From Myxococcaceae bacterium JPH2 (GTDB taxonomy: Bacteria; Myxococcota; Myxococcia; Myxococcales; Myxococcaceae): 64,000 nt of DNA. The position numbers and the translations under genes are program-made. Positions 8,695-18,186 of this stretch are shown here, piece after piece. The stretch lies in contig JAEMGR010000022.1 in NCBI GenBank assembly GCA_016458225.1, forward strand, positions 1 through 64,000, read 5' to 3'. Under the pieces are notes generated by a model. It ran no database searches. It was not told where the DNA came from and saw only the letters and a program-made list of their open reading frames with translations. Positions within the stretch are counted from its first letter, which is position 1. Each line of letters starts with the position of its first letter.

Positions 8695-10266
8695 ATGTCC
8701 ACGTTGCGAGCCTTTGCCGCATGTGTCGCTGTGTCGTTGTGGGCCCTGGCCACCCCCGCCTCGGCCGCCTCGTCCTTCCGAACCCTGTCTGTCACCACCC
8801 GGGATGGCGTGGCGTTGCAAGGAAATGTCTTCACGCCGGACACGGCGGGACTGCATCCGGTCATCCTGTTCGTGACGAGTTGGGCGGTGCCCAACCTGGA
8901 GTACCTGGCGCAGGCGCAGCAGCTCGCGGACGCGGGCTACGTGGTGGCGTCGTATACGCCGCGCGGTTTCTACACGTCCGGTGGCTCCATCGACACGGCG
9001 GGCCCCAAAGACATCGCTGACTTGTCGGAGGTCATTGACTGGGTGGTCGCCAACACGCCCGCGGATGCTACGCGCATCGGCGCGGCGGGCGTCTCGTATG
9101 GCGCGGGGCTGACCTTGATTGGCTCCGCGTTCGACTCGCGCATCCGCGCCGTGGCCGCGCTGAGCGCTTGGACGGACCTCACGTATTCGCTGTTCGCGAA
9201 CCAGACGCGCCATCTGCAGAGCGCCGGGTTGTTGTGGCTGTCGGCGGAGCTGACGGGACGGCCCTCGGCGGAGATGCGCCAGGTGCTGACGGACTTCTTC
9301 GCCAACGAGAACCTGGATGGAGTCGTCGCGTATGCCCAGGTGCGTGGCGCCGCGACCTATCTGCCGCGCATCAATGCCAACCGTCCCGCCATCCTCATCG
9401 AGAATGCGTACGGCGACAGCTTCTTCGCGCCGAACCAGCTCGGTGACTTCTTCACCCAGCTCACCGGCCCGAAGCGGCTGGAGCTGCGCCCGGGGGACCA
9501 CGCCATCCCCGAGCTGACCGGCATCCTGGGGCTGCCCAATGACGCGTGGCTGAGCCTGCGCCGCTGGTTCGACCAGTACCTGCGCGGCGTGAACACGGGC
9601 ATCGCCACGGAGGCGCCCGTGCAGCTTCTGGTGCGCGGGCAGGGCACGTACGAGGGCTCCGCGTCGTGGAGCGCCATCGCGTCCAGTGCCGCGCGCTATC
9701 ACCTGAGCGAGGTCCACTGGTGGAACCGCGAGGGAGACTTGCAGTCGGGGGCGCAGACGGGCTGGAGCGCGACCATCGTGGGCGGCGGTGACACCGTGGC
9801 CAACGGCGGCGTGGTGCTGCTGACCAACGGCGCCGAGGCCCTCACGGGCGAGCCGCCCAGCGCGTGGATTCCCGCGGTGGACCGCACGAGCGCGGGCGTG
9901 TGGCAGTCGGATTGGCTGTCGAGCGCACGCCGGGTTCGCGGCGCGGCCCACCTGCACCTGACCGTGACGCCGGGTCGCTCCGGGCAGACGACGGTGGTGG
10001 CCTATCTCTACGACACGAACTGGGCGGGCACCGGCAGCCTCGTCACGCACGTGGCCGTCACGCTGCGCAACGTGGTGGCGGGCCAGCCGTACACCGTGGA
10101 CGCGGACTTCCCGGCCACGGCTTATGACGTGCCGAGCGGGGACCGGCTGTCGCTCGTCCTCGACACGGTGGATCCGCTCTACGCGGACAAGGCGCCGGCG
10201 CTCACCTCGGTGAAGTTCTCGTCGCCCGCGGGCAATCCGTCCTACGTGTCCGTGCCGCTGAAGTAG
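8695..10266 (+). CDS. S15-type X-Pro dipeptidyl-peptidase / CocE-NonD family hydrolase, secreted
   Basis: The 523-residue enzyme has a Sec signal peptide (cleavage likely after ATPASA, residue 24). An alpha/beta-hydrolase domain follows with the nucleophile elbow AAGVSYGAG (Ser134), and then a C-terminal jelly-roll (from about residue 390) like the X-Pro dipeptidyl-peptidase C-terminal domain. S15 relatives release dipeptides or hydrolyse esters and amides. The start at 8695 has a strong GGAGGAG site; an upstream in-frame ATG at 8665 would break the signal peptide. Peptidase versus esterase specificity is not resolved. Confidence 0.85.
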   Translation: MSTLRAFAACVAVSLWALATPASAASSFRTLSVTTRDGVALQGNVFTPDTAGLHPVILFVTSWAVPNLEYLAQAQQLADAGYVVASYTPRGFYTSGGSIDTAGPKDIADLSEVIDWVVANTPADATRIGAAGVSYGAGLTLIGSAFDSRIRAVAALSAWTDLTYSLFANQTRHLQSAGLLWLSAELTGRPSAEMRQVLTDFFANENLDGVVAYAQVRGAATYLPRINANRPAILIENAYGDSFFAPNQLGDFFTQLTGPKRLELRPGDHAIPELTGILGLPNDAWLSLRRWFDQYLRGVNTGIATEAPVQLLVRGQGTYEGSASWSAIASSAARYHLSEVHWWNREGDLQSGAQTGWSATIVGGGDTVANGGVVLLTNGAEALTGEPPSAWIPAVDRTSAGVWQSDWLSSARRVRGAAHLHLTVTPGRSGQTTVVAYLYDTNWAGTGSLVTHVAVTLRNVVAGQPYTVDADFPATAYDVPSGDRLSLVLDTVDPLYADKAPALTSVKFSSPAGNPSYVSVPLK

Positions 10267-10275
10267 CGCGCGGTC

Positions 10276-11373
10276 TCAAGCGTGGGTGACCCTGCGGATG
10301 AAGGCGAGCATCTGGTCGCACGTCGTCCGCAGGTCCATCCGCTCCTCCGCCATGCGCCGGGCCGCTTGCCCCATCTCGCGCAGCGTGTCCGGCTGGGCCA
10401 CCAGCGCGTCCAATGCGCTGGCGAGCGCGGCGTAGTCACCCACGGGCACGAGCCGTCCGTCCACGCCATCGCGCACCAGCTCGCCCACGCCTCCCGTGGA
10501 CGTGGTGACGACGGCGAGGCCCGCGGCCTTCGCCTCGGCGATGGCCCAGGAGGACATGTCCGCCAGGGTCGGGAGCACGAAGAGGTCCGCGGCCTGGGCC
10601 AGCTCGATGAGTTCCGGTGAGTTCGGCCGCACGCCCACGTGAAGGTGAACGCCAGGGGGCGCTGCGAGGTCCGAGGATGTCACCAGGTCCAGGCGCCACC
10701 CGCGTTGACGCGTCTCTCGGGCCCAGCGCAAGAGCAGCTGCCCGCCCTTGCGTCCCAGGTCTCCTCCCACGAAGAGCAGCCGCACCACGCCGTCGCGAGG
10801 CTTGCGCTCCGGCGCGGGTTTCCACAGCGTGGTGTCGACGCTGGGCCAGAGGACATGGACGCGCGTGTCGGGCACGCCGTACTCCTCCACCAGCGAGCGC
10901 TTGGTGAACGAGGAGAACGACAGCATGCCCTTGGCCACGGAGTAGGTGCGGCGGTGCAGCGCGTTCTTCGCCACCCCCAGCCATCCGCCGTGCTGGGAGC
11001 GCATCCCGTAGTACCGGAGGTAGTCCTCCAGGCCGCTCGGCGTGGCGTCCGTGGAGATGACACTTGGCACCCGGCTCATGAAGTCATGGGCCAGGTGCGC
11101 CATCCGCTGCGTGTGGACGACGGCGGCCCACACGGGCTCCTCCGCCTCGGTCCGGCGGAGCGCCGCGCGGGCGCGCAGTCCACCTCTCAACGACAGACGG
11201 GAGCGCACGAGGGGCAAGTGCTCCCACACGTCATCGGCGTGCTCGTCGATGGGCAGCCACACCGGGGTGATGTCGGTGCGTTCCGCCAAGGCGCGCTGGA
11301 GGTTCTGGAGGAAGACCGCGTTGCCAAGCGTCGTCTCAATGGCGAACACGATGCGCGGGGGCGATGTCGTCAT
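10276..11373 (-). CDS. Family 4-type glycosyltransferase (GT-B fold)
   Basis: The 365-residue protein has the GT-B layout: an N-terminal acceptor domain, then a C-terminal domain with LLFVGGDLGRKGGQLLLRWA (the loop after the first strand), VTSSDL, and the donor-sugar segment LPTLADMSSWAIAEAKAAGLAVVTTSTGG ending GELVRDGVDGRLVPVGD. The E-x7-E type motif of GT4 is visible around AIAEAKAAG. It probably adds a sugar to a surface polysaccharide or small molecule; there are no other polysaccharide genes beside it. It faces the S15 gene with a 9-base gap. Confidence 0.85.
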   Translation of the reverse strand: MTTSPPRIVFAIETTLGNAVFLQNLQRALAERTDITPVWLPIDEHADDVWEHLPLVRSRLSLRGGLRARAALRRTEAEEPVWAAVVHTQRMAHLAHDFMSRVPSVISTDATPSGLEDYLRYYGMRSQHGGWLGVAKNALHRRTYSVAKGMLSFSSFTKRSLVEEYGVPDTRVHVLWPSVDTTLWKPAPERKPRDGVVRLLFVGGDLGRKGGQLLLRWARETRQRGWRLDLVTSSDLAAPPGVHLHVGVRPNSPELIELAQAADLFVLPTLADMSSWAIAEAKAAGLAVVTTSTGGVGELVRDGVDGRLVPVGDYAALASALDALVAQPDTLREMGQAARRMAEERMDLRTTCDQMLAFIRRVTHA

Positions 11374-11683
11374 CTGTCCGAGCCCTCCCTGGGTGGCATG
11401 GCGTGATGAGGGCCCGCGGGGGCGCGGGCGGCGAGCGGAACGGTGGCCACGGGGCGCGGTGACACCGGGGTGGCCGTATGGCTGGTACCGCGCGTGTGCG
11501 ACAGGGGTGAGGGCGCGGTGGGACGAAGATAGGGATGCTTCGTCCGGTCCGCCGCCGAGGGCCTCAAGGACCCAGCGCGCGGAACGTGCGGCGCTGTCCT
11601 GGGCACGACGCTCCTGCCTTCAGGGATGAAGGGGCGCGCTGCATCCACCGGTGGACATCGACCTGTCTTCGAGGCCCTGCTGG
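11374..11683. other. Intergenic region, no gene recognised
   Basis: About 310 bases between the starts/ends of the glycosyltransferase and methyltransferase genes. The minus strand is open for about 92 codons but the peptide is Pro/Arg-rich without domain character, so it is not called. It must contain the promoter of the glycosyltransferase; none stands out. Confidence 0.3.
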
Positions 11684-12427
11684 TTACGCCTTCTTCTCAC
11701 AGCGCAGGGCGACCGCGTGGGGATTGTCCAGATAGTCCTGCCAGAAGGCCTGTCCCCGCGCGCGCACTCCGGCGGGCGAGCACTCGGGGCGCGTCCAGGT
11801 GATGGCGTGGAAGCCCGCCTCGCGCAGCACCTGCTCGTGCGTCGCGCGGCTCCAATAGGAGAAGTGGATGGTGAAGGGCGTCTTCGTGTGCAGCACCGCG
11901 CTGATGGGGTGCCCGTCCCGAGGCTCCAGCGGGAAGTCCAGCATCGTGATGCCAAAGCGCGTGCTGTTGGGCCCCCGCGCGCTGAACTCGGGGTTGAAGG
12001 CATACGTGACGAAGCTGCCCCCGGGCTTCAGGTGGGCATGGATGTTCCGGCACATGCGCAACATGTGCTCGGGCGAGTTCGCGTAGTGCAAGAGATAGAC
12101 AGCCGTCACGCGGTCGAAGTGGCCCAGGGGCGCCATGTCCGCCACATCGGCCACGTGGTACGCGATGCCGGCGTGCTCGGCCTCCTCGACGCGCCTGGCG
12201 CCGCGAATCATCTCCTCCGAGATGTCCACGCCCACCACCCGCTGTGCCCCGCGCGCCTTGAGTTGCCGCGTGTAGAGTCCATCGCCACACGCGAGGTCGA
12301 GGACATCCAGGCCCTTCACGGAGCCGAGCGCGTTGAAGAAGGTATGGCCTTCGAGGACATCCGAGCGCACCGGCAAGACATCCCAGTCCGCGACCTTCTC
12401 CCCAATCTGGTCATATTGCGCCGACAT
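11684..12427 (-). CDS. Class I SAM-dependent methyltransferase
   Basis: The 247-residue protein shows methyltransferase motif I as VLDLACGDGLYTR (residues about 42-54), the acidic end of strand 2 in VGVDISEEMI, motif II in ADVADMAPLGHFDRVTAVYLLHY and LKPGGSFVTYAF for motif IV. It resembles UbiE/Tam-like small-molecule methyltransferases. The substrate is unknown, and nothing nearby suggests a pathway. Confidence 0.85.
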   Translation of the reverse strand: MSAQYDQIGEKVADWDVLPVRSDVLEGHTFFNALGSVKGLDVLDLACGDGLYTRQLKARGAQRVVGVDISEEMIRGARRVEEAEHAGIAYHVADVADMAPLGHFDRVTAVYLLHYANSPEHMLRMCRNIHAHLKPGGSFVTYAFNPEFSARGPNSTRFGITMLDFPLEPRDGHPISAVLHTKTPFTIHFSYWSRATHEQVLREAGFHAITWTRPECSPAGVRARGQAFWQDYLDNPHAVALRCEKKA

Positions 12428-12666
12428 CTCTCACGCCCCTTCCAGGTGAGGCCGGGCGCGCGCTCGCGTGCGTCGCGCGTCAGGCGAAGGCGGAAGGCAT
12501 ACCGCACTCATTTGCGAGAGGCGTGTCCGATGCTCGGGCAGAGGTGTCTCGGCAGGTGTCGCTCGCGACCGCCCACGGGAGCAGGAGCGCCCGGGTTGCG
12601 CAGGCCGGCCTTGGGTGACGCGGCGGAGCGCCTCGTTCGAGCGCCCTCCGCCGCGTGCGGTGCCGC

Positions 12667-13052
12667 TCAGTACCTCTTCAAGTCATGGCCCGCGGTGGGG
12701 CGCCAATCAGAGTCCGCCGGGGCGGTGCGCGTGTCGGTGACCTTCACGGCGTAGACGCCCGGAGTCACGTTGATGGAGGTCCGCGCAGACCCTCGAGCTG
12801 ATGCTCGTCAAGAGCGCGCCCAGCGTGCGGGTGGCGTCGTCATACGCATAGACGTCGAGGCGCAGCCTGGCGCCATTGCGGAGGTTGTAGGCCTCCACCG
12901 TCATGGGCATGTTGATGTTCGTGGCCCCCAGCACCCAGTCCACGTCACCGGCCCGGTGGAACGTGTGGCTGAGCTGCGGCGTGCCCACGTACGACGAAGC
13001 GGGGTGTGTGGGGTGTCGCTCTCGTAGGCGTCAGGCGGCGCCAGCATCCCAG
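12667..13052 (-). pseudogene. Frameshifted 3' remnant of a Cys-rich lipoprotein gene, paralogous to 44893-45636
   Basis: Read on the minus strand in three frames, this stretch aligns with the C-terminal half of the intact lipoprotein at 44893-45636. Frame A gives LAPPDAYESDTPHT (intact: LAPADAYENDNTHT). Frame B gives ASSYVGTPQLSHTFHRAGD to RTLGALL and RVC (intact: ASSYPGSPQLNHSFHRQGD). Frame C gives VYAVKVTDTRTAPADSDW up to DLKRY and a stop at 12667-12669 (intact: VYAIKVTDLRGLPAGSDW up to DLKMY). At least two frame changes (near 13000 and 12780) and a short deletion break it. No signal peptide or Cys-rich N-terminus remains; the upstream end runs into the 3' end of the MerR gene. Confidence 0.8.
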
Positions 13053-13846
13053 GGCAGCGCAAGCTCGGTCATCCAGGAGGTGCCGCTGGAGGTCCCCACG
13101 CGCAGATAGGTCTCGCGCAGGGGGAGGGCGGGGACGCGCTCCTTCGCGTGGAGATGGGAAAACAGTCGCGCCCAGGAGGGCCCCACGGACTCGGGTGGCC
13201 CCGTGTGGACGAGCGTCGCGGCCTGGACCTCGGGCAGCTCCTCGACGTGGACTCCTGCTGGCGTGGCCCCAGGGACCAGGGGGACGCACCACGACAGGTC
13301 CGCGTCGTCCTCGCGGTACTCCGCTTCGTGGAGGAGGCAGAACGGCGCGCCCGCCACGTGGGGTCCGCACGCCGCGAACAGCCGAGGGAAGACCACCGAG
13401 GCATCCGAGTAGCGCCCTCGGGAGCGGTGCACCGCGACGCGGACGGCGGGGAGCCAGCGCTCGTCGAGCGGTGGGGGAGCCCGCAGGTAGGCCTCCGCCT
13501 GGGCTTGATGTCGCATCAGGGCGTCGAGCGCGAGCACGGAGCGCTGCGCGCTGGCTGCTTCCTCGGCGAGGCGGGCTCGGATGCGCGCCAGTTGCTGCGC
13601 GAACGGGGCGCCCTGGTCCAGCTCGGTGAGCACCCCGCGAATCTCTTCCAGCGACAGCTGCAGGTCGCGGAGCGCGCGCAGGGTGTGGGCCACGGAGATG
13701 TCTTGCTCGGTGTAGTAGCGATAACCCGAGGCGGGGTCCACGCGCGAGGGCTCGAGCAGTCCCTTCTCTTGATAGAGCCGCAGGGCCTTCACGCTCAGGC
13801 CGGTGATGCGCGACACCTCGCCAATGGCATACAGCAGTCGACTCAC
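13031..13846 (-). CDS. MerR family regulator with GyrI-like effector domain
   Basis: The 271-residue protein has an N-terminal MerR winged helix (YAIGEVSRITGLSVKALRLYQEKGLL and GYRYYTEQDI), a dimerisation coiled coil (residues about 75-120), and a C-terminal GyrI-like ligand-binding domain typical of multidrug sensors such as BmrR. Its ATG overlaps the TGA of the upstream hydrolase by 4 bases, so the two are co-translated. The final residues after MTELALPW are read from DNA that matches the lipoprotein remnant, so the gene's original end has probably been replaced. Confidence 0.85.
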   Translation of the reverse strand: MSRLLYAIGEVSRITGLSVKALRLYQEKGLLEPSRVDPASGYRYYTEQDISVAHTLRALRDLQLSLEEIRGVLTELDQGAPFAQQLARIRARLAEEAASAQRSVLALDALMRHQAQAEAYLRAPPPLDERWLPAVRVAVHRSRGRYSDASVVFPRLFAACGPHVAGAPFCLLHEAEYREDDADLSWCVPLVPGATPAGVHVEELPEVQAATLVHTGPPESVGPSWARLFSHLHAKERVPALPLRETYLRVGTSSGTSWMTELALPWDAGAA

Positions 13847-14946
13847 TGTCTCGTCTCCGCGAGGAAGTCTCGCACCGTGGTGGCGAAGGCCTCGGGTTGT
13901 TCCTCGAAAGGAAAGTGTCCGCTGCCTGGCAGCTCCACGAGCCGTGCGTGGGGCAGGGCTTCTACCATGCGTGCGGTGGCGGAGCGCGGCTGGAGGTCCT
14001 TGGCGCCGTGGATGACGAGCGTGGGGGCTCGGACCCGGCGCAGCCAGGTGCTCCAGTCGTGGTGGCGTCCCAGGCTCAGGTAGAGGCCCAGGGAGAGGAA
14101 TCCGCCCGCAGCGCCGGAGTCGGGGAGCTGCGCCTCGGGACGCTCGCGATGCACGGCCTGCGCATACAGCGGTCCGAAGTTCGCGAAGTGTTGGGCGAGG
14201 TGGGGCTCGTCATCCTTCAGGCGCGCGGGGAACTCGAAGGTGTGGCGCAGCCATTCCGCCAGGGATTGCTGGCCTGTTGGATCCAACCGCGCTTGGACCT
14301 GGGTGAAGAGGTCGTCCTCTCCAACGGGCATCGTCACCAGGGGCGCGGGCGCCACCAGGACCAGGGCCTCCACATGCTCTGGCCACTCCGCGGCATAGAG
14401 CGCGGCCACCAGCGCGCCGAAGGAGTGGCCCACCAGGGTGAGGCGCTCCTTTCCGAGCAGGCGTCGGATGCGCTCCAGGTCCGCGAGCTGCGCGGCGAGA
14501 CCCAGGCGCGCCTCCACCGCTTGCATGCGCTGCCAGGTGCCACCGGTCGGTGCCTCGAGGAAAGGACGGGTGGAGTCGCCGCAGCCGCGCTGCGCATAGA
14601 AGTGCCAGCGCAGGGCGCTGTCCGGCCGCGTCGCCGCGCGCCAGGGCTTCGCGGGAGGCAGCCCCGGGCCGCCATGCACGACGATGACGTCTCGGCCCTC
14701 GCCCACGACTTCGTGATGGAGCCGCACGTCCGAGGTCACCTGCCAGAAGGGTGCATCCGCCTGTTGCCCTGGGGGCACGTCGAGCGATTCGCCCCGCGCG
14801 GCCAGGGTCTGCTCCACCGTGCCGGGTTCGAACATCGCGCGTCCCATCCACCACCAGCCGAGGCCCGCTGCGATGAGTGCCAGCAGCGTGAGGGCTCCCA
14901 GGACCGCGGCCATGCGCTTTCTCCACGTCGTGTTTCGGGATGACAT
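13843..14946 (-). CDS. Membrane-anchored alpha/beta hydrolase (proline iminopeptidase-like)
   Basis: The 367-residue protein has an N-terminal membrane segment (residues about 13-33). The hydrolase domain shows HGGPG for the oxyanion hole, GHSFG with the nucleophile Ser, HGAKD with the acid and GSGHFPF with the His. The HGGPG motif is typical of S33 prolyl aminopeptidases and epoxide hydrolases. The downstream MerR gene overlaps its stop by 4 bases, so the regulator probably responds to a substrate of this enzyme or controls this unit. Confidence 0.82.
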   Translation of the reverse strand: MSSRNTTWRKRMAAVLGALTLLALIAAGLGWWWMGRAMFEPGTVEQTLAARGESLDVPPGQQADAPFWQVTSDVRLHHEVVGEGRDVIVVHGGPGLPPAKPWRAATRPDSALRWHFYAQRGCGDSTRPFLEAPTGGTWQRMQAVEARLGLAAQLADLERIRRLLGKERLTLVGHSFGALVAALYAAEWPEHVEALVLVAPAPLVTMPVGEDDLFTQVQARLDPTGQQSLAEWLRHTFEFPARLKDDEPHLAQHFANFGPLYAQAVHRERPEAQLPDSGAAGGFLSLGLYLSLGRHHDWSTWLRRVRAPTLVIHGAKDLQPRSATARMVEALPHARLVELPGSGHFPFEEQPEAFATTVRDFLAETRQ

Positions 14947-15122
14947 GGGCGGACGTTGGCGGTCTCCCCCAGGGAGAGAGTCAAGCGGGGCGGCGCGCGG
15001 CGGCGCGCGCGCTGGCCCGATTGCTCGGGGGCGCCGAGGCGCCAGCGGGCTCGGGTCCGACCTCGAGGGTTGCTCGCGAGAGGTCAGGTCCTGGGACCTT
15101 GCGCGAGGTGGGGGCTGTTCTT

Positions 15123-15719
15123 ATGTTCAGTCTCATGCCTGGGCTCAGCTCGATTCAGCTCGATGCGGCGCACGAGATCCTGGTGGGCGCGTTGCCGCGC
15201 GAGCTGGTGCCGGACGTCGCGGGATTCGAAGCCCTGTGGGCGCTGCATCCCGCCGAGTTCCATGAGATCAAGATTCATGGTCGGCAGGTGCGCACGCCGC
15301 GGTGGCAGCAGGCGTACGGCGCGGACTACCACTACACGGGGCGAGTCAACCGGGCGTTGCCCTTGGTTCCGCCGATGGATGCGTGGCTGGCGTGGGCGCG
15401 AGAGGGCTTCGACGCGCGCCTCAATGGGCTCCTCTTGAACTGGTACGACGGCACGGTGGGCCACTACATCGGCAAACACCGAGACAGCGACGTCAACCGC
15501 ATCGACGGGACGCCCATCGTGACGCTCTCGTTCGGGGAGCAGCGCTCGTTTCGGATGCGGCCGTGGCGGGGCGAGGGCTTCATCGACATCCCCGCGGTGC
15601 ACGGCGGCGTCATCGTGGTGCCGTGGTCGACGAACCGCGCCTTCACGCACGAGGTCCCGCCGTCCGCGCAGGCTCGCGGTCGGCGGGTCTCGGTGACGCT
15701 GCGCGCGTTCAGCGCCTGA
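15123..15719 (+). CDS. AlkB-like 2-oxoglutarate/Fe(II) dioxygenase
   Basis: The 198-residue protein contains the iron triad of AlkB-type enzymes: HRDSD (HxD) after NWYDGTVGHYIGK, the distal His in AFTHEVP, and the 2OG-binding RRVSVTLRAF with two Arg five residues apart (RxxxxxR). LNGLLLNWYDG is the AlkB NxYxxG-like segment. AlkB enzymes oxidatively remove alkyl groups from DNA or RNA bases. The start at 15123 has a GAGGTGGGGG site about 8 bases upstream. The gene is monocistronic between convergent or divergent neighbours. Confidence 0.85.
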   Translation: MFSLMPGLSSIQLDAAHEILVGALPRELVPDVAGFEALWALHPAEFHEIKIHGRQVRTPRWQQAYGADYHYTGRVNRALPLVPPMDAWLAWAREGFDARLNGLLLNWYDGTVGHYIGKHRDSDVNRIDGTPIVTLSFGEQRSFRMRPWRGEGFIDIPAVHGGVIVVPWSTNRAFTHEVPPSAQARGRRVSVTLRAFSA

Positions 15720-15742
15720 GTCCGGGTTGCTCCCCGCGTGGG

Positions 15743-17281
15743 CTATGGCGCGGGAGTCTTCGCGCTGGCCGCGGGCGGTGCGAAGGAAGGCACGGCGAAG
15801 CTGGGCAGCGGCAACGTCACTTCGTGCGGGAGACCGGCCGTCTTGCCCGTCTTGAGGAACTCATAGACCGCGCTCTTCGCGGCAGGCTCGTTCCGGAGCA
15901 GATAGAACGTGCCGTCGTGGCCACCGCGGTGGACGAGGATGGCGTGGCCATTGGGGAAGTACGGCAGCAGGCCGAGGGTGTTGTCGATGGGCGTCGAGGT
16001 GTCCCAGTCCCCGTGCACGAACACGACAGGAATTGAGTTGGGGACAGGCTTTCGCACCGCGTCTCCCACGTCGCGGGTGGGCCAGTCGGGCGCCGAGGCG
16101 ATGTTCGCCTCGAAGTTCCAGGTCCCCAGCATCTCGATGGCGGAGTCGGTGCGCAGCAGGTGCTCACGCTCGGCGGTGACCCCGAGGCTGCTGTCCACCA
16201 ATGGGCCGATGAGCTTGGTTTTTCCGGCCACGCGTCCGGCGATGACCTCGCGCGCCCAGTCCTCATAGTGCCCGTGGTAGAGCGAGAGGATGAAGGCCGG
16301 CCATTGCTCGGCCTCCTGGGTGTGTGAGTCGAGCGAGAGCTGGAGGTCCTCGGCGCCCAGGACGACGGTCTGGGTCTGTCCCGCGTCGTCGCGGACCTGG
16401 ACGCGCACGGGGCCCGAGGCGAAGCGGCGGTGTAGCACGCGCACGGCCTCCATCATCCCGCCCTTGGGCAGATACGGGGCGAGGCCGGGGTCGCGGTCGG
16501 CATCGAAGGCGATGCGCTGGAGTGACGCGAAGACGTGCGAAGGCATGTCGTAGCCATTGTTCAGCGGCTCCACGCCCGACAGCACCGCGCGCGCGACAAT
16601 CTCCGGGTGCAGCCGCATCACGGCGAGGCTCCACTGCGACCCGAAGCTGCCACCGAACAGGCTGATCTTCGGATAGCCGAGTGCGCGTCGCACGGCGTCC
16701 ACGTCGGCGACGAACTCGGTGATGTCGTAGCCGGACAGGTCCTTCCCTGGGTTCTCCGCGACGGCCCGCTTGGCCAGGGCGCGCATGGCCTCGGCCTCGG
16801 CTTGAGCGGAGGCGGGACGGTCCAGGGGCATGGCGTCGTTGGGGGACTCGAGCATCTCGCCCCGTCGGGTGAAGCCGCGCTGCTCGACGACGACCAGGTC
16901 ACCCACGGCACCGAAGGTCAGCCAGGAGCGCAGTCGGCCCTTTCCGGCCGCGTCATTGTCGATGAGCGAGCCGAGGACGCTCAGGCCCGGACCGCCCGGG
17001 AGCCAGAACACCGGCGGCGCGCCGGTGGGCCGAGGCGCTTTGAGGCGAGCGAATCCCACGCCGATGAGGCGGCTCTCCGGCTTCTGCCGGTTCTCGGGCA
17101 CGTAGAGGGTGCCCAGCTCATAGGCCACGCGGGTTCCAGGTTCGAGTTCGACGGTGCCGCGCTCGATGACCACGTCCCCTGGTTTGTGCTGGGCCCAGCT
17201 TCGCGCAGGCGCCGCGAGCAGGAGACACCCCAAGGCACACCACGACCACGACCACGACGACATCAACGAGCGCACGCGCAT
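15743..17281 (-). CDS. Secreted alpha/beta hydrolase, S33/tripeptidyl-aminopeptidase-like
   Basis: The 512-residue protein has a signal peptide ending near ARSWAQ. Its S33-type domain shows LPGGPG for the oxyanion hole, FGGSFGSQ with the nucleophile Ser, HGDWDTSTP with the acid and HRGGHDG with the His near the C-terminus, as in the TAP-like subgroup. Such enzymes trim N-terminal residues from peptides. The start at 17281 (MRVRSLMSSW) gives the best signal peptide; an ATG at 17308 is also in frame. The C-terminus is Ala/Pro-rich. Confidence 0.82.
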   Translation of the reverse strand: MRVRSLMSSWSWSWCALGCLLLAAPARSWAQHKPGDVVIERGTVELEPGTRVAYELGTLYVPENRQKPESRLIGVGFARLKAPRPTGAPPVFWLPGGPGLSVLGSLIDNDAAGKGRLRSWLTFGAVGDLVVVEQRGFTRRGEMLESPNDAMPLDRPASAQAEAEAMRALAKRAVAENPGKDLSGYDITEFVADVDAVRRALGYPKISLFGGSFGSQWSLAVMRLHPEIVARAVLSGVEPLNNGYDMPSHVFASLQRIAFDADRDPGLAPYLPKGGMMEAVRVLHRRFASGPVRVQVRDDAGQTQTVVLGAEDLQLSLDSHTQEAEQWPAFILSLYHGHYEDWAREVIAGRVAGKTKLIGPLVDSSLGVTAEREHLLRTDSAIEMLGTWNFEANIASAPDWPTRDVGDAVRKPVPNSIPVVFVHGDWDTSTPIDNTLGLLPYFPNGHAILVHRGGHDGTFYLLRNEPAAKSAVYEFLKTGKTAGLPHEVTLPLPSFAVPSFAPPAASAKTPAP

Positions 17282-17573
17282 AGGTTGGATCAGTCCCGGA
17301 GATGGCACATCGCTTCATGCTGCCGGCGGCAGAAATCGCCAGCTCCGAGATTATTCCGAACCCACCGGGTCCATGCGAGCGGAGAGCGGCGCCCGCGAAC
17401 TGGGCCCGATGGATCCACGCGCGCAGGCTGCGTGTCCGAAGGGGCTCATCGGTGATTGGGCAGGTGTTGCGGTTGGGTGTCGTGATTCGTTTGAGGGAGA
17501 GTCGTTGCGGGAGGGATGTCCGTGCGCTTGCTCATGACCTCGCGCCGCCAGCGCTTCTGCGACACGGCACGGG
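17282..17573. other. Intergenic region; one short open frame, no gene called
   Basis: About 290 bases between two minus-strand genes. On the minus strand a 29-codon frame starts at ATG 17535 behind GCGAGGTC and ends at 17446. Its Gln/Asn/His/Pro-rich peptide starts MSKRTDIPPATTLPQT. Its codon third positions are not especially GC-rich, so it may be chance. The upstream promoter of the S33 hydrolase must lie here but no clear boxes were seen. Confidence 0.25.
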
Positions 17574-18056
17574 TCAGAGCAACTGGCGCGCGCGTGTGCC
17601 CAGGGTGCTCATCTGGATGAGGGGCATGTGCGCGCTGCCGCCGTGCTCGTTTCCCTGGTTCCACTGGACCTCTCCGGAGGCCGCCGCGAAGGCCACGAGC
17701 ACGTCGTTGTAGGCCACGATGACCTGGCCGCCCTCTACGAGCATGGCGCCTCCCGCGAACACCGGCGTGGGGCTGCCCTCCACGCGCTGGGCCCACCTCA
17801 GTCGTCCGCTCGAGGCGTCGAGCGCGTACACCTCGACGAAGGCTCGCTTCTTCCAGCTTCCCTCCGAGGCACCCGCGAGCACGAACACTCCGTCGTCGTG
17901 CACCTCGGCAAGCGTCGGGCGAGGACGAACACCGGGGACGGATTGGCTTGGCACGGTGAACGTCCACTGGCGGGTGCCATCGGTGCGGTCGTGGGCCACG
18001 ACCAAGCCATTGAACGCCGTGATGAGCAGAGGACTCGCGGGTGAGGGTGCGTGCAT
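17574..18056 (-). CDS. PQQ-like beta-propeller repeat protein (partial propeller)
   Basis: About 160 residues with propeller-blade motifs: LITAFNGLVVAHDRTDGTRQWTF, YALDASSGRLRWAQRV and VAYNDVLVAFAAASGEVQWNQG, each ending in the Gly-x-x-x-Trp pattern of PQQ/quinoprotein repeats. Three blades are far fewer than the usual seven or eight, so it is either a fragment or part of an oligomeric propeller. There is no signal peptide. A GTG start at 18116 would add 20 residues; neither start has a good ribosome site. Confidence 0.6.
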   Translation of the reverse strand: MHAPSPASPLLITAFNGLVVAHDRTDGTRQWTFTVPSQSVPGVRPRPTLAEVHDDGVFVLAGASEGSWKKRAFVEVYALDASSGRLRWAQRVEGSPTPVFAGGAMLVEGGQVIVAYNDVLVAFAAASGEVQWNQGNEHGGSAHMPLIQMSTLGTRARQLL

Positions 18057-18186
18057 GGTCCCGCGAGTGAACTCTTCCGGCGCCTGGAATGGAAGCTCGC
18101 GCAAGGAAGAGTGCACAGGGGCTCTCGCGACGTGCGAGGGCCCCGGTGGTCGCCGTGGATGCGGCGCCCTGCTTCACGGGAGCGCG

